64,000 nucleotides of DNA, taken from the NCBI RefSeq assembly GCF_001427025.1, contig NZ_LMGA01000001.1, positions 2,717,715-2,781,714 on the forward strand. Reading direction: 5' to 3'. The translations under genes and the position numbers were made by a program. Within the stretch, counting starts at the first letter, position 1. Every line of letters starts with the position of its first letter. The notes under the pieces are model-generated. The model did not search any database. It was not told the origin of the DNA and worked only from the letters and a program-made list of their open reading frames with translations. This DNA comes from Mesorhizobium sp. Root554 (GTDB taxonomy: Bacteria > Pseudomonadota > Alphaproteobacteria > Rhizobiales > Rhizobiaceae). Below, one piece after another: positions 7,247-15,416 of this stretch.

Positions 7247-8248
7247 ATGTCGCGTCACACCTTCACCTGCCTCGACGGCCATACCTGCGGCAACCCGGTG
7301 CGGCTGGTCGCCGGCGGCGGGCCATTGCTCGCAGGCAAGACCATGATCGAGCGGCGGGCGCATTTCATTGCCGAGTATGATTGGATCCGTACCGGCCTGA
7401 TGTTCGAGCCGCGCGGCCATGACGTGATGTCGGGATCGATCCTTTATCCGCCAACCCGCGAAGATTGCGACATCGCCATCCTGTTCATCGAAACGTCGGG
7501 TTGCCTGCCCATGTGCGGGCACGGCACCATCGGCACGGTGACGATGGCCGTCGAGAACGGTCTGGTGAAGCCGAAGACGCCGGGTACGCTCAGGCTCGAT
7601 ACGCCGGCAGGCCTGGTCGTCGCCGAATACAAGCAGGTCGGCGATTATGTCGAAGAGGTGCGCATCACCAATGTGCCGTCCTTCCTTTACGCTGAGGACC
7701 TTCCGGTCGAGTGCCCCTATCTCGGCGAACTGCGCGTGGATATCGCCTATGGCGGCAACTTCTACGCCATCATCGACCCGCAGAAGAACTATCGCGACCT
7801 GGCCGACTATTCGGCCGGCGACCTCATAGCGTGGAGCCCCGTGCTGCGGCAGCGCCTCAACGACCTCTATTCCTTCGTCCATCCGGAAAATCCGGACATC
7901 AACGGGCTGCGGCACATCCAGTGGACCGGCGTGCCCGTGCATCGGGAGGCGCATGGCCGCAACGCCGTCTTCTATGGCGAAAAGGCCATCGACCGCTCGC
8001 CTTGCGGCACCGGCACGTCAGCGCGCATGGCGCAGCTCGCCGCCAAGGGCGCGCTCAGGCCGGGAGACGAATTCATCCATGAATCGATCATCGGCTCGCT
8101 GTTCAAGGGCAGGGTGGAAAAAACAGTCGAAGTGGGTGGCAAACCGGCCATCGTGCCCTCCATCGGCGGCTGGGCGCGGCAGACCGGCCTGAACACCATC
8201 TTCATCGACGATCGCGATCCCTTCGCCCATGGCTTCGTTGTCCGGTGA
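7247..8248 (+). CDS. 4-hydroxyproline 2-epimerase
   Basis: A 333-residue member of the proline racemase family, which inverts the alpha carbon of trans-4-hydroxy-L-proline to give cis-4-hydroxy-D-proline. Both catalytic cysteines are present at residues 90 (PMCGHGTIG) and 253 (RSPCGTGTSA). Those are the acid/base residues of the epimerase; trans-3-hydroxyproline dehydratases replace one with threonine. The gene begins 10 bp after the oxidoreductase, with GAGGAAG upstream. The three catabolic genes give L-hydroxyproline, then the D-isomer, then pyrroline carboxylate, then 2-oxoglutarate semialdehyde. The final dehydrogenase and an importer are not in this window. Confidence 0.92.
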   Translation: MSRHTFTCLDGHTCGNPVRLVAGGGPLLAGKTMIERRAHFIAEYDWIRTGLMFEPRGHDVMSGSILYPPTREDCDIAILFIETSGCLPMCGHGTIGTVTMAVENGLVKPKTPGTLRLDTPAGLVVAEYKQVGDYVEEVRITNVPSFLYAEDLPVECPYLGELRVDIAYGGNFYAIIDPQKNYRDLADYSAGDLIAWSPVLRQRLNDLYSFVHPENPDINGLRHIQWTGVPVHREAHGRNAVFYGEKAIDRSPCGTGTSARMAQLAAKGALRPGDEFIHESIIGSLFKGRVEKTVEVGGKPAIVPSIGGWARQTGLNTIFIDDRDPFAHGFVVR

Positions 8249-8575
8249 TCGTCGACTCGGCCTCTTCCATTCCGCGACGCCGGAGATTTTTGCCTTGAAA
8301 CCAGCGCAACGATCCGTCTCAGCAGCCCTTTTCAGCGCGATATCTTTCGAAGAAAGGCAGAAAATCGGTTCGGAATCGTCAAAGACATTGCGTTGTGCCA
8401 ATGTTACGGTCCACGATAGTCCAGGGGCAGAAGCCGAAAAACAGGCACCCGGATGGCGTGCTTCACTTCGAGCTGATCGGACGAAGAATCACGTTGCAAT
8501 CCGGGATCAGAACCTTACGACTAGGAACAATATGAAAAGGGATGCGTCCTTGCGGCGAAATCTCAGGGGAGCCTT
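8249..8575. other. intergenic region upstream of the liv operon
   Basis: This 327-bp gap between the epimerase and livH has no convincing gene. It must contain the liv promoter, but I find no clear -35/-10 pair. No terminator with a T-run is visible after the epimerase. AGGGGAG near its end is the livH ribosome binding site. Confidence 0.6.
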
Positions 8576-9484
8576 GTGAATATGCAGTATTTCGTTCAGC
8601 AATTGATCAACGGGCTGACGCTGGGATCGATCTATGGATTGATCGCCATCGGTTATACGATGGTCTACGGCATTATTGGCATGATTAATTTCGCCCATGG
8701 CGATCTTTTCATGGTCGGTGCTTTCATCGCCCTCATCGTCTTCCTGATCCTCGGCGCGCTGTTCTATTCGGTGCCCGTCGTGGTGGCGTTGCTGATCATG
8801 ATGATCGTGGCGATGCTCCTGACCGGCCTCTACAACTGGGTCATCGAGAAGGTGGCCTACCGGCCGCTGCGCGGCTCGTTCCGGCTGGCGCCGCTCATTA
8901 CCGCCATCGGCATGTCGATCGCGCTTTCCAATTTCGTCCAGGTCACCCAGGGTCCGCGCAACAAGCCGATCCCGCCCATGGTCAGCCAGGTCTACAACAT
9001 CGGCGGCATCTCGGTTTCGCTGAAGCAGATCATCATCATTGTCGTGACCGCCATCCTGCTCGCCGTGTTCTGGTATCTGGTCAACCGCACCTCGCTCGGC
9101 CGTGCGCAAAGGGCCTGCGAACAGGATCGCAAGATGGCGGCGCTGCTCGGCGTCGATGTCGATCGCACCATTTCCATCACCTTCATCATGGGCGCAGCCC
9201 TGGCTGCCGTCGCCGGCACACTGTTCCTGATGTACTACGGCGTCGTATCCTTCTCCGATGGCTTCGTTCCGGGCGTTAAAGCCTTCACCGCCGCGGTGCT
9301 CGGCGGCATCGGCTCACTGCCGGGCGCCGTGCTCGGCGGCCTGATGATCGGATTCATCGAGAGCATGTGGTCGGCGTACTTCTCCATCGACTACAAGGAT
9401 GTCGCCGCCTTCTCGATCCTGGCCATCGTGCTGATCTTCCTGCCTTCCGGCATCCTTGGCCGGCCCGAAGTCGAAAAGGTCTGA
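8576..9484 (+). CDS. livH: branched-chain amino acid ABC transporter permease LivH
   Basis: A 302-residue inner-membrane permease with about eight hydrophobic segments. It opens with the diagnostic QLINGLTLGSIYGLIAIG and NFAHGD segments of LivH, and carries the GRAQRACEQDRKMAALLGV loop that contacts the ATPases. The GTG at 8576 has AGGGGAG about 5 nt upstream. An ATG two codons on is the alternative. It heads the livHMGF operon, followed by the binding-protein gene at 13963. It imports leucine, isoleucine, valine and, in many rhizobia, other amino acids. Confidence 0.93.
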   Translation: MNMQYFVQQLINGLTLGSIYGLIAIGYTMVYGIIGMINFAHGDLFMVGAFIALIVFLILGALFYSVPVVVALLIMMIVAMLLTGLYNWVIEKVAYRPLRGSFRLAPLITAIGMSIALSNFVQVTQGPRNKPIPPMVSQVYNIGGISVSLKQIIIIVVTAILLAVFWYLVNRTSLGRAQRACEQDRKMAALLGVDVDRTISITFIMGAALAAVAGTLFLMYYGVVSFSDGFVPGVKAFTAAVLGGIGSLPGAVLGGLMIGFIESMWSAYFSIDYKDVAAFSILAIVLIFLPSGILGRPEVEKV

Positions 9485-9487
9485 TCC

Positions 9488-10879
9488 ATGGCCGTTACCG
9501 TCTCCCCTTCGAGCGGCGCGGCCGCCAGGCCGATCACGCGCGCCATCCGTGAATCGCTGTTCGCCGGTGTCATCTCATTCGGGCTGTTCTTTCTCCTGAT
9601 CGGCCTCAAGACCGACCAGAACATCCGCAATGAACTGGTACTGGTGCAGCGCTGGGGTCTGCTGGCGGCGGTGGTGCTCATCACCATGGCCGGCCGCTTT
9701 CTTTATGTCGCCTTTGGCCAGCCGGCGCTGGAGCGCCGCAAGGCCGCGCAGGCGAACGCGCCGGCGTCGACCGCTGAACCCGGCTTTATCCGGCGGAATT
9801 TCAATGCCATCGGCATCGCTGCCCTGTTCCTGTTCCCGATCCTTGTCGTTTCCACAGCCGGCCTGCAGGGCTCGCTGAAGTGGGTGGACAATTTCGGCAT
9901 CCAGATCCTCATCTATGTGATGCTCGCCTGGGGCCTGAACATCGTGGTCGGCCTCGCCGGCCTGCTCGACCTGGGTTACGTCGCCTTCTATGCCGTCGGC
10001 GCCTATGCCTACGCGCTGCTCGGCTCGCATTTCGGCCTGTCGTTCTGGATCCTGCTGCCCTGCGCCGGCCTCATGGCGGCGTTCTGGGGCGTCATCCTCG
10101 GCTTCCCGGTGCTGCGCCTGCGCGGCGACTATCTTGCCATCGTTACCCTTGCCTTCGGCGAGATCATCCGGCTGGTGCTGATCAACTGGCGTGAGGTGAC
10201 CAACGGTTCCGCCGGCATTTCGGGCATCCCGAAAGTCTCATTCTTCGGTTTGATGTCGTTCAACATTTCCGACGACAACTACATCGGCAAGGTGCTGGAG
10301 ATCGCGCCCTCCGGAGCCTATTACAAGATCTTCCTCTACTACCTCATCCTGCTTCTGTGCCTGCTCACCGCCTTCGTCACCATCCGCCTGCGCCGCATGC
10401 CGGTCGGCCGCGCCTGGGAAGCCCTGCGCGAGGATGAGATTGCCTGCCGTTCGCTCGGCATCAACACCACCACCACCAAGCTGACGGCCTTTGCCACCGG
10501 CGCCATGTTCGGCGGCTTCGCCGGCTCCTTCTTCGCCGCCCGCCAGGGCTTCGTCAGCCCCGAATCCTTTGTCTTCATCGAATCCGCCATCATCCTGGCC
10601 ATCGTCGTGCTCGGCGGCATGGGTTCGCTCGGCGGCATCGCCGTCGCCGCGGCGGTGATGATCGGCGGCACCGAAATCCTGCGTGAGCTGGATTTCCTGA
10701 AGGCGATCTTCGGGCGGGATTTCACCCCTGAACTTTACCGGATGCTTTTGTTCGGCATCGCCATGGTGGTCGTCATGCTGTGGAAGCCGCGCGGCTTTGT
10801 CGGCAGTCGAGAACCGACCGCCTTCCTGAAGGAGCGCCGGGCCGTCTCCGGTTCCTTCACCAAGGAAGGGCACGGCTGA
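9488..10879 (+). CDS. livM: branched-chain amino acid ABC transporter permease LivM
   Basis: A 463-residue permease. The first ~115 residues hold extra hydrophobic segments and a linker, and the LivM core follows from the [20 protein letters not shown] segment. The ATPase-contacting loop [20 protein letters not shown] is present near residue 310. It starts 3 bp after livH stops, and its TGA shares one base with the ATG of livG, which suggests translational coupling. It pairs with LivH to form the membrane channel. Confidence 0.93.
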   Translation: MAVTVSPSSGAAARPITRAIRESLFAGVISFGLFFLLIGLKTDQNIRNELVLVQRWGLLAAVVLITMAGRFLYVAFGQPALERRKAAQANAPASTAEPGFIRRNFNAIGIAALFLFPILVVSTAGLQGSLKWVDNFGIQILIYVMLAWGLNIVVGLAGLLDLGYVAFYAVGAYAYALLGSHFGLSFWILLPCAGLMAAFWGVILGFPVLRLRGDYLAIVTLAFGEIIRLVLINWREVTNGSAGISGIPKVSFFGLMSFNISDDNYIGKVLEIAPSGAYYKIFLYYLILLLCLLTAFVTIRLRRMPVGRAWEALREDEIACRSLGINTTTTKLTAFATGAMFGGFAGSFFAARQGFVSPESFVFIESAIILAIVVLGGMGSLGGIAVAAAVMIGGTEILRELDFLKAIFGRDFTPELYRMLLFGIAMVVVMLWKPRGFVGSREPTAFLKERRAVSGSFTKEGHG

Positions 10880-12723
10880 TGGACGCGAGCAGCATGAACG
10901 ACACCATCCTCGACGTCGAACACATGTCGATGAAATTCGGCGGCCTGGTCGCCATCGGCGATCTGTCCTTTCAGGCCAGGCGGGGCGAGATCACGGCGCT
11001 GATCGGGCCGAACGGCGCCGGCAAGACCACGGTCTTCAACTGCATCACCGGCTTCTACAAGCCGTCTGAAGGCATGATCACTCTCAACCGGCGCGACGGC
11101 TCCTCCTATCTGCTGGAGCGGCTGCCGAACCATGAGATTCCGGCGCGCGCCAAGGTGGCCCGCACCTTCCAGAACATCCGTCTGTTTTCCGGCATGACCG
11201 TGCTCGAGAACCTGCTCGTCGCCCAGCACAACAAGCTGATGAAGGCCTCGGGCTATACCATCCTCGGCCTGCTCGGCTTCCGCGGCTACAAGCAGGCGTC
11301 TGCCGAATCCATCGAGCTCGCCAAGCATTGGCTGGAAAAGGCCGACCTGGTCGACCGCGCCGACGATCCCGCAGGCGACCTGCCCTACGGCGCCCAGCGC
11401 CGGCTGGAGATCGCCCGCGCCATGTGTACCGGCCCGGAGCTTCTGTGCCTCGACGAGCCCGCGGCCGGTCTCAATCCGAAGGAGTCGCTTGCCCTCAACA
11501 CCTTGCTGATGGGCATCAAGAACGACACCGGCACCTCGATCCTGCTGATCGAACACGACATGTCGGTGGTCATGCAGATTTCCGATCACGTCGTGGTGCT
11601 GGAGTACGGTCGCAAGATCTCCGACGGCGACCCGCAATCCGTACGCTCCGACCCCCGCGTCATCGCCGCCTATCTCGGCGTCGACGATGAGGAAGTCACC
11701 GAGGTGCTTGCCGAAGTCGGCGACGAGGATGTCATCGAACAACTCGACGCCGGCCCCGACGCCGCGCATGGCCCCGGCGCGTCATCCTCCATGATGGCCG
11801 GGTCGTTCGATGACACGATCGGACACCGTGACGGCGAGCGCGTCACTGTCGCCAAGGGCGCCTCGAAGGCGGATCGGGTGAAGGCGGCGCCGGCAGCGGT
11901 CGCCTCCACCGCCACCGCACCCGCAAAGACGGTCGGACCTGCGGCGAAAAAAGCACCAGCCAGGACCGCCAAGCAGCCGATGGCAACCGCGGTCGCCGCA
12001 AAGCAATCCGCGTCTGTAAAACCCGCGGCTACAAAGTCGGCGTCGAAATCCGCGCCGGTTAAATCCGCCCCGGCGACGGGGCTATTGTCTCCGGCTAAAA
12101 CCGCCAAGCCCGCACCCACAACAGCCGGGAAATCAGCGCGGCCGACACCGGCGAAAACAACCGGGATGGCACCCGTACCTGCCAAGGCGGCGTCCACCAA
12201 AAGCGCAACAGCGAAAGCACCGGCGTCGAAGGCGGCTTCCGGAAAGACAGCATCTGCGAAGCAGGCCGCGACCAAACCGGCCGCCGCCAAATCTGTTGCC
12301 GCAAAACCCGCCGCCAAGGCCATTGCGTCCAAGCCAACCGCCTCCAAACCTGTCTCAGCCAAAACACCGGCTGCGAAGCCGGTCGGCATTTCGAACCGCC
12401 TCAGCAAGCCGCGCGGCGGCAAGGCCGACAATCTTACCCGCATCAAGGGCATCGGCTCGGTCAACGAGAAGAAGCTGAACGATCACGGCATCTTCCATTT
12501 CGACCAGATCGCCGCCTGGAAGAAGCCCGATATCGTCGCAGCCGAAGCTTATCTCGCCTTCGACGGACGCATTGCCCGCGAGGGCTGGGTCGCCCAGGCG
12601 AAGACGCTAGCCAGCGGCAAGGAGACGGAATTCTCGCGCCGCGTCGATGCCGGCAAGGTCGAGACCAGCCATCCGTCGAAGACGGCCGCACCGGCCGGCG
12701 GCAAGCGTGGAGGACGTAAGTGA
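10879..12723 (+). CDS. livG: LivG-type ABC ATPase with Ala/Lys/Pro-rich tail and C-terminal helix-hairpin-helix module
   Basis: A 614-residue protein, more than twice the usual LivG length (~255). Residues 1-272 are a complete LivG ATPase: Walker A GPNGAGKTT (about 43-51), the Q-loop in RTFQNIRLF, a signature region DLPYGAQRRLEIARAM and Walker B LLCLDEPAAGLNP. Residues ~273-515 are an acidic stretch followed by a low-complexity tail rich in Ala, Lys, Pro, Thr and Ser. Residues ~517-585 form a helix-hairpin-helix-like module (LTRIKGIGSVNEKKLNDHG, FHFDQIAAW) resembling the one on the C-terminus of rhizobial NuoE. The frame is continuous with no sign of a frameshift. It overlaps livM and livF by one base each. 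Confidence 0.9.
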   Translation: MDASSMNDTILDVEHMSMKFGGLVAIGDLSFQARRGEITALIGPNGAGKTTVFNCITGFYKPSEGMITLNRRDGSSYLLERLPNHEIPARAKVARTFQNIRLFSGMTVLENLLVAQHNKLMKASGYTILGLLGFRGYKQASAESIELAKHWLEKADLVDRADDPAGDLPYGAQRRLEIARAMCTGPELLCLDEPAAGLNPKESLALNTLLMGIKNDTGTSILLIEHDMSVVMQISDHVVVLEYGRKISDGDPQSVRSDPRVIAAYLGVDDEEVTEVLAEVGDEDVIEQLDAGPDAAHGPGASSSMMAGSFDDTIGHRDGERVTVAKGASKADRVKAAPAAVASTATAPAKTVGPAAKKAPARTAKQPMATAVAAKQSASVKPAATKSASKSAPVKSAPATGLLSPAKTAKPAPTTAGKSARPTPAKTTGMAPVPAKAASTKSATAKAPASKAASGKTASAKQAATKPAAAKSVAAKPAAKAIASKPTASKPVSAKTPAAKPVGISNRLSKPRGGKADNLTRIKGIGSVNEKKLNDHGIFHFDQIAAWKKPDIVAAEAYLAFDGRIAREGWVAQAKTLASGKETEFSRRVDAGKVETSHPSKTAAPAGGKRGGRK

Positions 12724-13451
12724 TGGCCGGCGAAAACCTTCTCGATATTCGCGGCGTCGAAACCTTCTACGGCAACATCCGGGCGCTGAACGGCGTCGAT
12801 GTCAGCGTCAAGGAAGGCGAGATCGTCGCGCTGATCGGCGCCAACGGCGCCGGCAAGTCGACGCTGATGATGACTATCTTCGGTGCGCCCCGGGCGCGCT
12901 CAGGCACCATCACCTTCGCCGGCACCGACATCACGCGTATGCCGACGCACGAAATCGCCCGCATGCGCATTGCGCAGTCGCCGGAAGGCCGCCGTATTTT
13001 TCCGCGCATGACGGTGATGGAAAATCTGCAGATGGGGGCAAGCCTCGACAACCTCAAATATTACAATGAGGACGTCGAGAAGGTGTTCACGCTGTTCCCC
13101 CGGCTGAAGGAGCGTATCGGCCAGCGCGGCGGCACGCTTTCGGGCGGCGAGCAGCAGATGCTGTCGATTGGACGCGCGCTCATGGCGCGGCCAAAGCTGT
13201 TGTTGCTCGACGAGCCTTCGCTGGGTCTGGCTCCGCTGATCGTCAGGCAGATATTCGACGCCATCCGCGAACTCAACCGCACCGAGGGTCTGACCGTCTT
13301 CCTGGTCGAGCAGAACGCCTTCGGCGCGCTCAAGCTCGCCGCCCGCGGCTACGTCATGGTCAACGGCAACGTCACCATGAGCGGCAGCGGCAAGGAGCTT
13401 CTCGCCAATCCGGAAGTGCGGGCGGCCTATCTCGAAGGCGGCCATCACTAG
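12723..13451 (+). CDS. livF: branched-chain amino acid ABC transporter ATPase LivF
   Basis: A 242-residue ATPase of normal LivF size. It has Walker A GANGAGKST, the LivF-typical AQSPEGRRIFPRMTVMENL, signature LSGGEQQML and Walker B LLLLDEPSLGLAP. It works with LivG at the LivH/LivM membrane core. The ATG at 12723 overlaps the livG TGA by one base and has GGAGG about 9 nt upstream. An in-frame GTG one codon earlier is less well placed. Confidence 0.94.
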   Translation: MAGENLLDIRGVETFYGNIRALNGVDVSVKEGEIVALIGANGAGKSTLMMTIFGAPRARSGTITFAGTDITRMPTHEIARMRIAQSPEGRRIFPRMTVMENLQMGASLDNLKYYNEDVEKVFTLFPRLKERIGQRGGTLSGGEQQMLSIGRALMARPKLLLLDEPSLGLAPLIVRQIFDAIRELNRTEGLTVFLVEQNAFGALKLAARGYVMVNGNVTMSGSGKELLANPEVRAAYLEGGHH

Positions 13452-13478
13452 GTCTGCGACCTGATCTGAGGAAAAATT

Positions 13479-13838
13479 ATGCAAGGCATTCTCTACGAGG
13501 AAAGCTCGATCTGGCAATTCTTCTTCGTCACCTGCCTTCTCGGCGGCTGGGCCGCATGGATGACCGGCCGGGCGAGCGCGCAGACCTGGCGCACCCACCT
13601 CATGCTTTTCCTGTATTTGCTCGGCCTCGGCATCGCCGTGCGCTTCATCCACCACGCCCTGTTCGACGGCACCATGTTCTCGCTTCAGTACTATGTCGTC
13701 GACACGCTTGTGGTCATGCTTCTGGGCTTCATCGGCTACCAGTACACGCGCACCAACCAGATGGTGACGCAGTACAGCTGGCTTTACGAAAGGGCTTCTC
13801 CACTGAGCTGGAAATCGAAGGTTGACGTTCATCATTAA
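13479..13838 (+). CDS. small membrane protein of the liv operon (DUF6867-like)
   Basis: A 119-residue protein with three hydrophobic segments: WQFFFVTCLLGGWAAWM, LMLFLYLLGLGIAVRFIHHA and the segment around VVDTLVVMLLGFIGY. It lies 27 bp after livF and before the binding-protein gene, with TGAGGAAAAATT as ribosome binding site. From memory it matches DUF6867, a small family found next to Liv transporters in alphaproteobacteria. A role as accessory or assembly factor of the Liv permease is inference from its place alone. Confidence 0.8.
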   Translation: MQGILYEESSIWQFFFVTCLLGGWAAWMTGRASAQTWRTHLMLFLYLLGLGIAVRFIHHALFDGTMFSLQYYVVDTLVVMLLGFIGYQYTRTNQMVTQYSWLYERASPLSWKSKVDVHH

Positions 13839-13962
13839 CGCCGGCTCGCGTTTGAATCGGCGTGACAAGCCTTTGAAAATGGGCAAACTAAGCTTTCTGC
13901 GATAAGGGTGGGCATCGCATGGAAGTTTCATCCACGCCCACTCCGTGAATGGGAGCGTATCT

Positions 13963-15081
13963 ATGAAAAAGTCACTCTTGTCCGCCGTGGCACTGACCGC
14001 GCTTGTCGCGTTCAGCGGCAACGCGTGGGCTGATATATTGATTGGCGTCGCCGGCCCGATCACCGGTGCGAACGCCGCTTTCGGCGCGCAGTTGCAGAAG
14101 GGCGCCGAACAGGCGGTTGCCGACATCAACGCCGCCGGTGGCATCAATGGCGAAAAGCTGAAGCTCGAAGTAGGCGACGACGCCGCCGACCCGAAGCAGG
14201 CTGTTTCGGTGGCAAACAAGCTCGCGGCCGATGGCGTCAAGTTTGTCGATGGCCATTTCAACTCCGGCGCATCGATCCCCGCCTCGGACGTCTATCTCGA
14301 GAACGGCATGCTGCAAATCTCGCCGGCTTCGACCAACCCGACCTTCACCGACCGCAAGATGTGGAACACCTTCCGCACCTGCGGCCGTGACGACCAGCAA
14401 GGCAAGGTTGCCGGGGACTACATCGCCGCCAACTTCAAGGACGCCAAGGTCGCCGTCATCCATGACAAGACGCCTTACGGCCAGGGCCTAGCCGACGAAA
14501 CGAAGAAGGCGCTCAACGCCGCTGGCGTGACGGAAGCCATGTACGAAGGCGTGAATGTCGGCGACAAGGACTTCTCGGCCCTCATCGCCAAGATGAAGGA
14601 AGCCGGCGTCACGCTGATCTACTGGGGCGGCCTTCACACCGAAGCCGGCCTGATCATCCGGCAGACGGCCGACCAGGGCCTCAAGGCTCCGCTGTTCTCG
14701 GGCGACGGCATCGTCTCCGACGAGCTGGCCTCGATCGCCGGCGACGCCGTCATCGGCACGCTGAATACCTTCGCGCCGGATCCGCGCAAGAACCCGGCCG
14801 CAAAGGAGGTCGTCGAAAAGTTCCGTGCCGGCGGCTTCGAGCCGGAAGCCTACACGCTCTACTCCTATGCAACGGTCCAGGTCATCGCCCAGGCGATTGC
14901 GAAGACCGGTTCGGCAGACGACGCGCAGAAGGTCGCCGAGACGATCAAGTCGGGCGGTCCCTGGAAGACCGTGCTTGGTGACCTCGGCTTCGACGAAAAG
15001 GGCGACATTACCGCAGCCGCCTACGTCGTCTACGAGTGGAAGAAGGGCGACGACGGCAAGATCAGCTATTTCGAAAGATAA
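13963..15081 (+). CDS. livJ: branched-chain amino acid periplasmic binding protein
   Basis: A 372-residue type I periplasmic binding protein. [20 protein letters not shown] is a typical Sec signal peptide with likely cleavage after AWA near residue 24. The mature part starts [12 protein letters not shown] and shows the LivJ/LivK features [33 protein letters not shown] and [12 protein letters not shown]. The ATG at 13963 follows GGGAGC. A gap of 124 bp separates it from the preceding small gene, so it may have its own promoter. A strong terminator follows. It captures amino acids for LivHMGF. Confidence 0.93.
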   Translation: MKKSLLSAVALTALVAFSGNAWADILIGVAGPITGANAAFGAQLQKGAEQAVADINAAGGINGEKLKLEVGDDAADPKQAVSVANKLAADGVKFVDGHFNSGASIPASDVYLENGMLQISPASTNPTFTDRKMWNTFRTCGRDDQQGKVAGDYIAANFKDAKVAVIHDKTPYGQGLADETKKALNAAGVTEAMYEGVNVGDKDFSALIAKMKEAGVTLIYWGGLHTEAGLIIRQTADQGLKAPLFSGDGIVSDELASIAGDAVIGTLNTFAPDPRKNPAAKEVVEKFRAGGFEPEAYTLYSYATVQVIAQAIAKTGSADDAQKVAETIKSGGPWKTVLGDLGFDEKGDITAAAYVVYEWKKGDDGKISYFER

Positions 15082-15107
15082 GCTCAAGCCTTCTTTTCTG
15101 ATTTCGG

Positions 15108-15140
15108 AAATGCCCGGCGCTTGCGTCGGGCATTTTTTTT
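15108..15140 (+). terminator. intrinsic terminator of the liv operon
   Basis: The arms AAATGCCCG (15108-15116) and CGGGCATTT (15127-15135) form a 9-bp stem that runs into eight or more Ts. The remaining gap to 15416 holds no gene that I can support and presumably carries the pyruvate carboxylase promoter. Confidence 0.92.
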
Positions 15141-15416
15141 GCATAGATCCTCGGCCCCACCGACAAGCGCGAGAAGCTCTTGCATCGCGGTTATGTTTTT
15201 TTGGCATTCCCCGCCCCGTTTTGAGCCTTTTCGTATCAACATTGAGAAAGAGCCGGGCCCTTTCCCAATAGTGAGACGATTCGAGCGGATTTCACCAAAT
15301 TCAACGTGAATCGGCGATTTCAATCGATTCAATCGCCTTGCGATTTTGGTTGCACTGCAGCAATTTCCCGTTATTCATGAGCCGCTTTCTCTACCCACGC
15401 TGCCTGGAGCACACCC

